Source: Annulohypoxylon bovei var. microspora (taxonomy: Eukaryota > Ascomycota > Sordariomycetes > Xylariales > Hypoxylaceae). Taken from it: a stretch of 64,000 bases of DNA. Every line of letters starts with the position of its first letter. Position 1 is the stretch's first letter. Below, in pieces: positions 33,927-44,654 of the stretch. Location of the stretch: NCBI GenBank assembly GCA_022836615.1, contig MU405258.1, forward strand, positions 1 to 64,000, in the 5' to 3' direction. The position numbers and the translations under genes were made by a program. The notes beneath the pieces were generated by a model that saw only the letters and a list, made by a program, of their open reading frames with translations, ran no database searches and was not told the DNA's origin.

Positions 33927-36117
33927 CTAATCGGCAACATGTTTCTTATCCGCCCATGACGGTTCAATACCTCGACATACATTCTTATAGTCTTGGAATT
34001 TTTGCCCATCCAAGGCTAAGCCCGGAGTCGTCCAGAACATGGTCCAGTTCATATCGCTGAACTTCAGCGAGCCCCTCGACCGTTCGAAGTACCATTTATT
34101 GACGGGATTGTCCTTCCTACTTCTCCAGCAAACCCCTTCCGGGAAGCAGTCCCGAACCATGGCATTGAATATGATATCGGCCACTCCTCCGGCACCTTGG
34201 CTCTTGCGGAGGACCGCAAACTTATCCAGGTACGGCACGAGTCGGCTTGAGTTATCTGCTTCAGATGCGTCTAGACCTGGAGGCTTCTCCCATGTTAGCA
34301 GCGCGCCTCCTTCATACTCCCCGGCGATGATGATGCCGGCTAGATTCCCGTGAATCCTCTTTAGGTAATGATCTACGTCGAGCTTCCTACCGAAAGAATC
34401 CTCGATCAAGTTGACGAGCCTAGGCAGATCAATACACGGATCAGTGAGATTCAAGCCTCTCTCTCCCGCCTGAGGTGATTTCCACACGGTGACTCGAGGG
34501 TCCGGGAATATCGTTAAAGGCATCCCACGCTTAGCAAGGGTCGTCAATGAACCGATCTGAGCCATACCAGTCGATGACGTGACTGGTCTAAAACGTTCAG
34601 AAGGCAGTGACGAAGATTGAATAGGCTTATCGGTGAGAAGACTGTGTATCAGCGGGTTCTGTCCTCGTCTTGTGCCAACAAGAGCCCAATCTACGCCATT
34701 GTCTTCTTGACCACGTTCGTTCGCCACTTCCTGCGGGGTTGTGATGACTGCGGAGGATGTTGGTGGTAGTAGAGACAAGACATTCTTCGCTAGCTCAGCA
34801 TTCTCCAAGTGCTGCAATCCATCCATTCTTGAGCCATCCGAGTTCAACGGCGTTGACGATGTCAAATCGGCTCGAACCTCTGGTAATTCTTGTTCTAGGT
34901 TTAAAAATAGATGCCTTCCAGTAGCTCGGTTTTTAGCAGGAATTCCACCTAGAGGGTCCAAGACAACAAGTCGATAAACCTCGGCTAATCTCGACGTCTG
35001 TATCGCTCTCGAATCTTCAACTGGCTGCCCTATAAACTGAAGGCCAGATAATTGCCTTGTAAGGGCTAATATAGCATCGTTCACATTAACTGGTTTCACC
35101 GCGCAAGCATCGGAAGTATATCCAAAAGAGGAGATGATAGGGACTACCTCCTCTTGTAGTGCGGCCATCAGGTCGTTAGGATTGCCGACAAATAGCCCGC
35201 GTGAGGTAAATGGCGAAGTATCTCCCTCGGTTGGGGTGTCGATAGTAATTGGGGAATCAATAACCCGTGCCCCAGGGGCATCATAATTATCTATCGCCAT
35301 GGCGATACGGTTAGCTTGTACAGCTGCGGTTTGTCGTTGAGCGGCCTCATTTTCCCCAGAAATGCCACAGTCAATTACGACGATACTGATTAACCCAAGC
35401 TTCCGAAGTTGACCTAGAGTCTTTCCCACGCCATCTAGAGTGGCATCGTTGACCTCCTGCGGAGCACGGAACTTAACCAGAGCAACGTACAATGGCAGTT
35501 GGATAGCGACATCAGCTTCGGGTTTAGGTCCTTGGACAGGTTCCTTTTTGACGATGGTAGTATTAGCTACCACTGTCTCCTCGGTGGAGTTTTTGTCGTT
35601 TGTCGGACGAGTCAGCGCTGCACGTTCCTTGAAGCCCGTCGCCCCTTTCTTTTCTAACAGCGGAACAAATTTGTTCATATAAGCCTTGGCATCCCGTTTG
35701 GTGACCGAAGTCTCGAGCACAGAGAGGAAAAAATCCTGATTTATGGTCAGGGCAGTTCAATCTAAGGGAAAGGAAAGTAATCATTTACCCGGTCGAGACT
35801 TTTCTTCTGCTTCTGGGATTTGGATATAGAAGTATATGGAGAAGTGAATGTTACCGAGTACCAACAGCTATTTGCGGTGCTCCGCGCGGACCGGAATGAC
35901 GATGAAGTTGAGCCATTGACCCTGCTTAGATCTTTGGTAGACGGCGTCTATCAAATAATTAGTCAATTTTGTTATTATTCCTTTGGGACGTGTTACGTGT
36001 TCGGGGTTGAGTAAGACACCGTAATCCGTTCGCCCGTAGAAATCGAACTTAGGGAGGTCCAACACTCACATTCAAGTTCGAAATTGCCCTCTTCCAGGCC
36101 GTGAGATGCATTGTCAT
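33927..36117 (-). CDS. ARG2: Mitochondrial N-acetylglutamate synthase (amino-acid acetyltransferase)
   Basis: Three exons: 36117-36070, 35947-35789 and 35735-33927, giving 671 residues. Exon 1 encodes MTMHLTAWKRAISNLN. Exon 2 adds a Ser/Thr/Arg-rich stretch ending SQKQKKSLDR, together a good mitochondrial presequence. Exon 3 opens DFFLSVLETSVTKRDAKAYM, diagnostic of fungal NAGS. Seen further: an amino-acid-kinase-like fold (LPLYVALVKFRAPQ, GLISIVVIDCG), then the C-terminal GNAT domain with NLAGIIIAGEYEGGALLTWE, YLDKFAVLRKSQGAGGVADIIFNAM and PVNKWYFERSRG. Family role: acetyl-CoA plus glutamate to N-acetylglutamate, the first step of arginine synthesis, in the matrix, feedback-inhibited by arginine. 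A TGACTCA site upstream fits cross-pathway control. First intron is 122 nt with a GTGAGT donor and TTGACTAAT branch. Confidence 0.95.
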
Positions 36118-37080
36118 AGCGCGCGAAGCATTTTGGATGTTGTAACATTCAACAAGTGATACACACTACCACCACATGTTGAAATGAAATAAGTCAAATT
36201 CAAGTCAGAGAAATGAACGTGGATCTTTGAAATGGTTTGAATTTGGTGGGAATTATACTCCAATATATCTAAATTCCAGTGACTCAAAGGCTACGATAAC
36301 AATCGATAAGCCACGCACTAACGAAAGCCGCCACGGGTATGATAGACCGCTATCGGCAGGGTCAAACCGCCCGATCACCCCGTAGTACACCTGCCTTTTG
36401 CGCCCGTAAATCTGGTAGGGTAGTCTAGACCCCATGAAAGCCGTGTGACATCAGAAATGAGAAGACTTTTCTTCCCCTTGGAAGCGACACCTGCCGGATT
36501 TCCTTTCTCGTCTTATTCTTGTCGCATCGAATTTCTCCCGTCAAACCAATGGCGTCAACCGGCAATTCAAATAATGTCATATTTCCACAGCCAACCAGAG
36601 AATAGAGATCGTTTAGTTATTGTCACCATTTTCAATTGAACATACCTAAGGTACCTGGGTATTCACGAGCCGCCGCTTGCTGGTGGGGCTTGGTTCCGAC
36701 CCATCCCTTTCCCCTATTTCCTGAATTGCGCAAAGTGAGGAATCTCATGTGTCGAAAATGTTAGCACATACAAATTCTTCCAAGTCTTTCATTCAATTGA
36801 CCGAGGAAGGGTCCACCGCCTTCTAAATCTGGAAGCTCAATATGTCATCGCAGCTCTTGGGCGAGCGCTGCATATAAACTAGATCAAAGATGTTTAGCTT
36901 CTTTCAATAACTACTAGGTAGGTAATTGAGATATAGCTACATCCTTTCACATGTAAAAATGCCCGAACTTTAGGAGGGTTATTGTGTCGGGGTGATTTTT
37001 TTCGTGTCATAGAAATTTAACTCCGTTATCTCCGCGAATAAGGCATTTCTGGAGATATCGGCCTTCCTAATGCGGTAATT
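36118..37080. other. Intergenic, promoter of NAGS
   Basis: About 960 bases. Contains TGACTCA at 36280 and TACCTA/TAGGTA motifs (36641, 36915). The short frames at 36253 and 36445 have no family resemblance. It grades into the AT-rich transposon-derived block at about 37080. Confidence 0.6.
36280..36286. promoter_or_regulatory. CPC1/Gcn4-type site TGACTCA
   Basis: The exact 7-base TGA(C/G)TCA site lies 163 bases upstream of the NAGS start codon. Gcn4/CPC1/CpcA bZIP activators bind this sequence in promoters of amino-acid biosynthesis genes under starvation. A 7-mer can occur by chance, but position and gene function agree. Confidence 0.55.
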
Positions 37081-37349
37081 TTTTAAAATCGAAAAAATCG
37101 AAAATGCAAGGTAAATTATATACTTTATATAAAATAAAATAAAGTTTAAAATTAATAATAAAATCGAAATAAATCGATTTTAATTTTTTAATTTTTTTAA
37201 ATTAATTATTTAAAAAGTTATAATTATTTAAAGTTTTAAAAATAAAAGATTACGTAAGCGCGCAATGGCCACATGGGGCCAAAAGGCTCAAGGTGCCGCC
37301 CGGGCTTTGGAGGTTTTGCTTATATAAGCGAATTACGTAATTAAGGGGA

Positions 37350-37620
37350 AAGGTTAGAAATCCGGGGGGGCTGGGGATTCGGGGCCGCTGGGGATTCGGG
37401 GCCGCTGGGGATCGGGGCTGCTGGGGATTCGGGATGAGAAATCAGGGCTGGGATTCGGGGGGGGCTGGCGATCGGGGCTGGGGATCGGGGATGAGAGATC
37501 AGGGCTGGGGATCGGAGATGGGGTTGAAGGGCCGGGGTTGAATGGGTTGAAGGGCTGGGGGTTGAATGGGTTGAAGGGCTGGGGATGAAGGGCCGGGGAT
37601 GAAGGGCCGGGGATGAGGGT
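37350..37620. repeat. G-rich minisatellite island inside the AT-rich block
   Basis: Imperfect short repeats of about 11-20 bases: GGGGATTCGGGGCCGCT-like units (37360-37500), then GGGTTGAATGGGTTGAAGG-like units (37520-37590), then GGGGATGAAGGGCC units. Nearly all G runs are on the plus strand. The complementary proline-rich frame (PFNPFNPG units) is a consequence of the repeat and shows no other sign of coding. Confidence 0.85.
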
Positions 37621-37623
37621 GCC

Positions 37624-37696
37624 CCGTACTGGCGGCGGAGGGGCTTTGCGAGGCGCGCGCAGCGCGCCGAGCAAAGGCACGCAGCCGCCAGTACGG
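37624..37696. repeat. Nested GC-rich hairpin
   Basis: Arms CCGTACTGGCGGC (37624-37636) and its exact reverse complement (37684-37696) enclose CTTTGC/GCAAAG (37644-37649, 37671-37676) and GGCGCGC/GCGCGCC (37652-37658, 37662-37668) around a three-base loop. Twenty-six paired positions in 73 bases, interrupted by short asymmetric bulges. No RNA family recognised. Confidence 0.75.
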
Positions 37697-37754
37697 AGGG
37701 CTTGGAGGGTTGAGGGCGGCGGGACGAGCGGTGATATTAAAGATTAAGTAAAAG

Positions 37755-37835
37755 ATTACAACGCATGGGATTCGAACCCGGGCTGTCTTCAGGTGGCCCG
37801 TGCATGTGTGGAAAGTTCGGGACTTATGTTCCCGG
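37755..37835 (-). other. tRNA-like element (B-box) near left edge of block
   Basis: On the minus strand a GGTTCGAATCCC B-box (37767-37778) ends a short element followed by a T4 run. A T-arm of only three pairs and no matching acceptor stem mean it is not a functional tRNA as I read it. It may be a tRNA-derived SINE tail or a degenerate tRNA. Confidence 0.3.
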
Positions 37836-40105
37836 AACGGGGACCTCATGTTTTAATTATGTTTAATTTTAGAATATACTACCGGCTTAAAACTCTTGAT
37901 TGTTTCGTTGTCATATAGATTCAATTTTAAGAAATGTTATAAAACTTAGGTAATTTTAAAAAAAAAAGATTATATTTTAATTCCTTGCAATGCCGTTATT
38001 TTGCCATTTAAGATTTCATATACCGGTTAAAGCTTTTATTAAGTTAAATGGTTATTTGTTTTAATTAATTGTTTAATTTGATTATTTAAATTAAATTAAA
38101 TTTCTCACGATATTAATAAATTAAAATAGATTTTTTAATTTATTTAAATGGATATTTATATTATAAGGCTTATAAAAACTTATATATATATTTATTTTAA
38201 CTTTGATTTAATGGTTTTACCACCTTTTTAACCTCGGATTTCCCGGCCTTTATTTCTTTAATATATAAAATAATAAAGTTATATAAATTATATAATAACT
38301 TAAATAATTAAATAATTATATTATTAATGTTAATAAATAAATTAAATTAAATATTACGAATTTAATTATTAAATTAAGCAATTAATAAATTATTTAATTA
38401 TTTAATTTATATATTTATTTTTTTTAAATTTTTTTTTATAATTAACTTCGATATTACTTAACTTATTATTTACTTACCATGTTTTTTAATGTTTTTAATT
38501 ATATTATATGCTTTTAAAAGTTAACGAAACTTATAATAATTTATAAATGAATTATTAAGCTTATTTTTTTTATTTTTAATAATATAATTTAATAAAATTT
38601 CTTTTAATTTAAGGTTTAAAGTAAGGATTATATTGTTAATTAATGGTTAAATATTTAAATGGATTTATTTATATTTGAATTTAATAATTATATTTATTTT
38701 ATTAATAAATATTAAAATAATAATAAATAAGTTAAAAAGAAAAAAGATAAAATATAAATGTATAACTTATATAATAAATAAAATTAAATTAAAAAATATA
38801 ATAATAAAGTTATTAATTTAATAATAACTTATATTATAAAAGTAACGAAAAGATTTTATAAAAAAACCTTAAAAAATTTTATATAATTATTTAATTTAAT
38901 ATTTAAATAAATATAAATATACGTTAATAAAAAAATTCTTATTAAAATTATTATCGTTAATTATAAATGTTTATTAATTAAATTATTTATTATTTATAAT
39001 ATATTTAATTATGTTTTTATTAAAAAATAACTTAAGTAATTTTTAACTTTTTATAATAAAAATTTAATGAATAATTATTTACTTAATTTAATTATTATAA
39101 TATATAATTAAATATATAAGGTTTTTATAAACGTATATAAAAATATCCGGGAATAATTTCTTAATTAAATAAAGTTAAAAATACACCTTTTTTTTAATAT
39201 ATAAACTTCATTTAATATTAAGGATGTTATTATTATTATTATTTATTTTATTAATAATAAATTTAAGTTTAAAAATCGCTTTATAAGCTTTTAATAAGTT
39301 ATTAAAGTATATAATGTTAAAAATATATTATGTTATTTAATTAATATTATTAACGAATATAAGATTTAAAATAAACTAAGTTTTTTCATTTTAAATAATT
39401 ATAATGGTATATTTCCTTTTCTTTTATTAAATATAATTATTAATTTTTATGTTAATAATAAATAATAAAATGTTACGATTATTTATTTAATATTACCACC
39501 ATGTTAATCATTTTATTATTAAATAATTAATTAAAATATATTATATATATTACATCGGTTATATTATAAATATAATAATAAATTAATTTATATACATGAA
39601 ACACCAAGGTAAAAATAACGGTTAAATTATTATAATTAATGTTATTAAAAAAGTTTATAATTTTAATATTTATATTAAATAAATTTCTTAATAATAAATA
39701 ACTTTTTATATTAAAATTAAAAAAACTAATATAATAAAACGTTAACTTGTAATTAATAAAAATATTAATAAATTTATTAATAAATTTAATGAATTAAACG
39801 ATGAAAAAAAATTAATCGGGTTAAATTTAAATCCCATGATATTTAAGTTTTTAAAGTTTATATAAAATTTAAAAAAAGAATTATTAAAGTAATATAAAAA
39901 GCTTATAATTATTATTAAAAGTAATATATAATGGAATAATATTTTAATTAATATAATTAATAATATTTTATTATTAAAAGATATTATTAACGAATTTATA
40001 AATATATTTTAAAAGAAATTAAATTACGATAATTAAATTAAATTAAAATATAATATATTTAAGTAAAATTAATGTTACTTTAAAAAGGTTTAAAAAATAT
40101 TAAAA

Positions 40106-40384
40106 TTGTTTAAAAAAATAACTTTATTTTACGAAGGTAATAAAGTTAATTTATTAAGTGTAATAGTTGTTTTAAAAGAGCTAAAAGATTACCTTTATAT
40201 ATATTTTGTAAAATATGATTTAATAAACGAAAAATTTAACATTAATTATTTTTTATTAATTATTTTTATTATTATTAATCTAGTATTTAAATTAATTTTA
40301 AAAAATACTTTAAAGCACTTTTTTAAACTTTATTATATTCCCTTCGAACCTTTAATTAATGCTTTAAATGAAAGATTTAATTAA
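40106..40384 (+). pseudogene. RIP-degraded retrotransposon gag-like fragment
   Basis: A 92-residue frame in the AT-rich block reads FYEGNKVNLLSVIVVLKELK, then FKLILKNTLKHFFKLYY. Allowing for P-to-L/S and R-to-K changes expected from C-to-T mutation, the layout resembles the start of Ty3/gypsy-type Gag (FDG..., short helices, then WFEPTL...). This is weak resemblance by eye. It is the only stretch in the block with a protein-like order, and its survival as an open frame in such AT-rich DNA may be chance. Confidence 0.35.
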
Positions 40385-41550
40385 TAATTTAAGGTAAAAA
40401 AGCTTAATATTATTTTAATACTTATAAAAAAAAAAAACAATGTATTAAATAAAAGGTTAATAATAAAAAATTAAATAAAAAAAAATAAATTAAATTAAAA
40501 AAAGTATAATATATATATATTTAAGTTTTTAAAAATATTGTAATTTATTAAATGATTTGTTTATTTATTAAGTTATTATTATTTTATATTTTAATTAATG
40601 TTTAATAAGGTTAAAAAAACGAAATCATTAATTAATTATAAAAGTTAAACGTATGGTTATTAAATATTAAATGAATAATTATAAAAGCTTAAATAAATCC
40701 GAAGATTTTTTAAATGATATTATTATGGTAAATTTAAAGGAAGTTTTTAAATAATATATAAATTTAAAAAAAGGGTGATAATATTAATAAAAAGTAATAT
40801 TACCACTTATAAACATAATATATAATGATTATTATAACGCTTTTATTAATAAACTTTAATAATATTTAAATATATTTAATATTAACTTTATATTAAGTAA
40901 TAAACCTTTTTAATAATGATAATTTAAATAAAGCGAATTTTTAAAGCTTTATTAATTTACTTTTAATATTTTATTTATTTTAATTATATTAATTAAATAT
41001 GAAAAAGTTTTTAATTAAATTAAGTTAATTATAACGTTATAATAATAATTAATAAAAATATAATTACTTAAAATAATTTAATACCTTAAATATTAATTTC
41101 TTAATGATATTAACAAGTTATAAAAGTTAACGAAATAAATAAAAATTATAAGAAAAGCATTAAAAAGCGACGATATAATTAACGATTAAGGAATAAAAAT
41201 AAAAGCAAAAGCGGTAAATTAAAAATAATTTTCCTTAATTTTATTAATTACTTATTAAATCAAATCTAAGATATTATTAAATAAATCGGTTTTTATTTTA
41301 TTTAATTTAATTTGATTCAAAGTAAATAATAGCCTTGGATTTCGTTTATTTAACTTGGTGGAAGCCTTAATACCGGTGCTTATTAAATATCCTCAAACAT
41401 ATGGTTTATATCAATAAATAATGGGTTTATAAATACTAAAATGTTAAGAAACTTGAAAAAGCTGCAGTGAGCCAAGACGCAAAAAGTAGCCGCCCGTAAT
41501 GGGTATTATAATAACAATAATTTAAATAACTAGGTAAAAAAATAAATCTT

Positions 41551-41630
41551 GATCGAAGTGGAATTCGAACCCACATGGACCGCGTCTGCTGACTCATAAT
41601 AGCGGTGCGGCTGGCACCGTTTGTCATCGG
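41551..41630 (-). other. tRNA-like element with B-box and T-run, right edge of block
   Basis: On the minus strand: a possible D stem CGG/CCG, an ACCGC/GCGGT stem with an 18-base loop, a good T-arm GTGGG-TTCGAAT-TCCAC and, about 12 bases on, a run of T that could end Pol III transcription. The acceptor stem pairs only four of seven, so a functional tRNA is doubtful. A tRNA pseudogene or SINE head is the likelier reading. Confidence 0.35.
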
Positions 41631-41752
41631 CTCTTAAATTTAAGCCACCGAATGTATCCCATGCCCTATTCCCCTCTCTTGCCCGTACTTTAGAGTGTTG
41701 ATTCTCGTGGACCACCATCGTGAGTGTTACCGAGAGAGTTAATCTCCCTAGT

Positions 41753-42962
41753 ATGTCGGGACCCGCACAAGATGAACGCGGCCAGGTCTTAGAACCGTTG
41801 CTTGACTATGGCTGTTCTCATTGGAGAACTAGCAGTCAGCGCGCAGCAGACTTGTATGACTCAGGGGTCAAGCTATGGCGGAAAGAGGATCTCGTGGATA
41901 TCGAACGACAACTCGCGCGATCGTGTACAGCCGAGAAATTCACAGTCCGCCGTATCGACGGCAGTATAGTCCACATCAAGAATCCGATGTTTGGGGTTCA
42001 GAAGCCAATCTGGTAGGGCTTACTAGTCCTTATATCTGTCGATAAAGATCTTATATTAAACTGCACATTTCACCTTTAGGAGACCATATGTCAAGTTCCA
42101 AGAGTTCTGGCACCTCGTCCGTTCCACACCTGACGGTCCACCTCAGACATATCATTGCACGTATCTCGTTGACTGGACCAACCAGACGGTGCGCAACTAC
42201 GAGGGGCCAATCGAAAACGTGCGGTTGCTGTTCAAAACTAGTCAACAACGATGGGGCGCGAGTGCGACTTGCGAGGCCTTGAAATCGCAGCTTCGTAAAC
42301 TCCTAGGCGGAGATGGGAACGCGAAGAAAGTGACCAAGATTGTTTGTTTCGGACTGGGCGATATGAACCGCAAGCCACCGGATTGGTGGAGGATAGAGAA
42401 CAACACTAATCCAGAAGACGAACGGGAGCCGGAAACAAGCGTGGTAGAAGGGGCCTTTGTACATCATGCGATTGCGTTGACGATGGCCGATGTTGCCCGT
42501 TCTTGTGCTAAAGGGGATGCGGGGGCGAGACTACTTACCCAGGACCCAGATTACTCGGATGAGACGAAGGATATACTACAAAATATCGGGTTTGAAGTTG
42601 TAGGGGAATATGGGGCCGGAGGCTTTGCGGAATTGGATGACGAGTCTGTTGTAATCTCGGCTTTTACTGCCTCACCAGTCAAACAAATCATCGCGGATCT
42701 CGCACGACCAGTCGCCATTATCTGCGCTGGGAGAACCAGTGACGGGGTCTTCAACAAATTTCAGTATCTAATCCCGCTCCCGCTGCCGTGGTTCCAGCTA
42801 ATGTGTGCCCCACCTAGAAAACCATACGCCGACCCGGAATCTCCAAGGACGAGGCAGATGTGGAAGGGATATGAAAGCCGGAAGTTTCCAGTTCAATCTG
42901 AGGATGGAAAAATGGAGGGATCGCTGCATCAGTTGGAAATATATGCTAGAATTGGAGAGTAA
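41753..42962 (+). CDS. SRR1-like domain protein
   Basis: Two exons, 41753-42012 and 42080-42962 (67-nt intron, GTAGGG donor, CTTTAG acceptor), giving 380 residues. The start is the first in-frame ATG (MSGPAQDERG). Seen: VTKIVCFGLGDM near residue 178, HHAIALTMADVARSC, LLTQDPDYSDETKDILQNIGFEVV, then DDESVVISAFTASPVKQIIADLARPVAIICA, the order of the SRR1-like domain. The C-terminal TRQMWKGYESRKFPVQ and LHQLEIYARIGE fit fungal relatives. Family role: plant SRR1 acts in circadian/phytochrome signalling; fungal members are uncharacterised. It begins only 300 bases from the AT-rich block yet shows no mutation damage. Confidence 0.85.
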
Positions 42963-44654
42963 TCGTGGTGCATTAATCCAGGTGACCGGCTTCCCGAAAC
43001 TATGATCGTGAGTAATGCCAATTCGCCGCGGATGTAGAGAAGGTCCTCCTAATTGTGTTAATTGCCTTTAGGCATAAGTTATAACTACCAGAAAACCCCC
43101 CATCTTTTTCTTAATAGTGGAGGAACTGGGGTAAGGACGCTCGCGCCATCAGACAAGAAAATCGCGAAACTAAAAAGGCGACATAACATCTAAAGATTTA
43201 TCCCTAAAAGGCAGTTCGAAAAAGGAAGAATAAATACTGGCTAGCAGACTTAAAATTCCAAAAGGTATTTACCAAGAGAAATCCTAAACATCCGACCCGA
43301 CAGCCCGATTCATTGAGCCTATGCACCCCGGTCCAGGTGAAGAAAACCCGCCAACCCGCCAATTCCTCTTTTCGCATGATGACACGATCCACTTTTGAAC
43401 AGGGGTGCGCTATAAGCAACTGTAAGTTACAGCGCTTACAGCACTAAAGCCCACTGTAGCCACAATAAGCTACAGCCAGCCATAGCGAATAGCCTTCTAT
43501 AAAGAATGAGCCAATCAGATCGCGAAGCGCTTCAACCAATCAAAACGCCGAACATTCAAGCTTTCATTCTCTTGTAAAAGTATACCACCATAAATTATAC
43601 TCAAGTAGCCCCTTATAGAAAATTAATTAAATTATAAATTTGATATATATCGATAGCTCTTGATGAGCTGAATTGATTGATACAGGTTGCAAACATCATC
43701 GACGGACAGGCGCTAAGATATTGTACGAATGAAGTTGTTGACACTTAAAGATACATACCTGCGCAATAGCTTCAAGCTAAACCAGTGTACCAAATATAGG
43801 TCTTTCTTAATCAATACCAATATCATTCAATTCTCTTGAATGAGGGCTATTAAATGATATTTTTAAATATGTTATAAAATAATTATTGATAGCTAAGGCT
43901 GCGAAGCTATTCTAATCTTTGTGAAATATTTACCTTGAACCGCGTTTTGAGAAAAGGTGGTCACGTGATACTATTTTACTTCCAGGGAGGTAAGCGCTGT
44001 AACTTACAGTGGGCTTTAGCGCTGTAAGCCCTATAACTTACAGCGCACCCCTGTTCAAAAGTGGATCGTGTCATCATGCGAAAAGAGGAATTGGCGGGTT
44101 GGCGGGTTTTCTTCACCTGGACCGGGGTGCTATGTCCGTCTGGCCACTCGAAATTGGCCAGGGACTCCTAGCCCCGGAAGCTAGTCCTCCCTACCAAATC
44201 GGGACGAACCAAGGCCAGGGCAGGCATTCTATTCGCGGGAAAATCGATCAGGAGATCGGGCGTATCCCCACTTGTTTTCGATCAACCTCCGCTGTTCTGC
44301 AAAAGAGGAATCCAGCGCGAGACATTGAGAGGCGGGCCGTTCATATGATGTACGCAATGTACGTTATATCTGTACGTGGTGGTATGATTAATACGACCTG
44401 TCGCTGCATCTAAGATTTTGTAAGGGGTTAATATCCTCTAGCCAAAAGAAAACCCGGAAGAGCTTGCGTGATGTGACATCGGCGCTCGCTACACGTAGGT
44501 ACAGATTGCACGTAAATGAATATAAATCAATGATCCTGCATACCCGTGTGAAGCAATATGTGAGGCCCAACTTCGAACGCAGAGCCGCCTCTTCGTTCTA
44601 AGGAGAAGGGATACTAGTACCTACAGACGTAAGATAACTACTAGTCTTGGCACG
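42963..44654. other. Intergenic containing a foldback element
   Basis: The stretch between the SRR1-like gene and the GH74 gene. 43323-44130 is the inverted-repeat element described separately. The flanks 42963-43322 and 44131-44654 carry no supported gene; the frame at 44009-44413 runs out of the right repeat arm and resembles no family. Confidence 0.6.
43323..44130. mobile_element. Foldback/MITE-like element with 89-bp perfect terminal inverted repeats
   Basis: 43323-43411 is the exact reverse complement of 44042-44130 (89 of 89 bases by eye). Inside each arm is an imperfect continuation rich in CTGTAAGTTACAGCGCTTAC and TAAAGCCCACTGTA motifs, arranged like subterminal repeats. The 630-base centre has no ORF and is AT-rich in the middle. 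CAGGGGTGCGCT near the inner end of each arm resembles hAT-type termini, so an inner hAT-like MITE may sit inside a larger inverted duplication. No target-site duplication is obvious at either pair of ends. Confidence 0.75.

Larger units (their letters stand above)
37080..41450. repeat. AT-rich, RIP-like transposon-derived block
   Basis: Two AT-rich parts (about 37080-37250 and 37860-41450), about 85-90% A+T by eye, flank a GC-rich island (37260-37850). C and G are almost absent in the AT-rich parts and long TTAAT/TAATA strings dominate, as expected when repeated DNA suffers C-to-T mutation on both strands. No intact gene survives. A gag-like fragment at 40106 suggests an LTR retrotransposon origin. 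Boundaries with normal genes are sharp: the NAGS promoter at the left and the SRR1-like gene 300 bases from the right edge. Confidence 0.8.

Noticed and set aside
37354..37680. Proline-rich repeat protein (PFNPFNPG units) on the minus strand
   Set aside because: It is a translation of the G-rich minisatellite; shifted frames are equally open and there is no promoter or family resemblance.
41551..41630. Functional tRNA gene
   Set aside because: The T-arm is good but the acceptor stem pairs only four of seven and the D-arm is too short. Reported only as tRNA-like.
43204..44413. ORFs entering the inverted-repeat arms
   Set aside because: They read through the 89-base arms in both orientations and share no transposase or other recognised domain.
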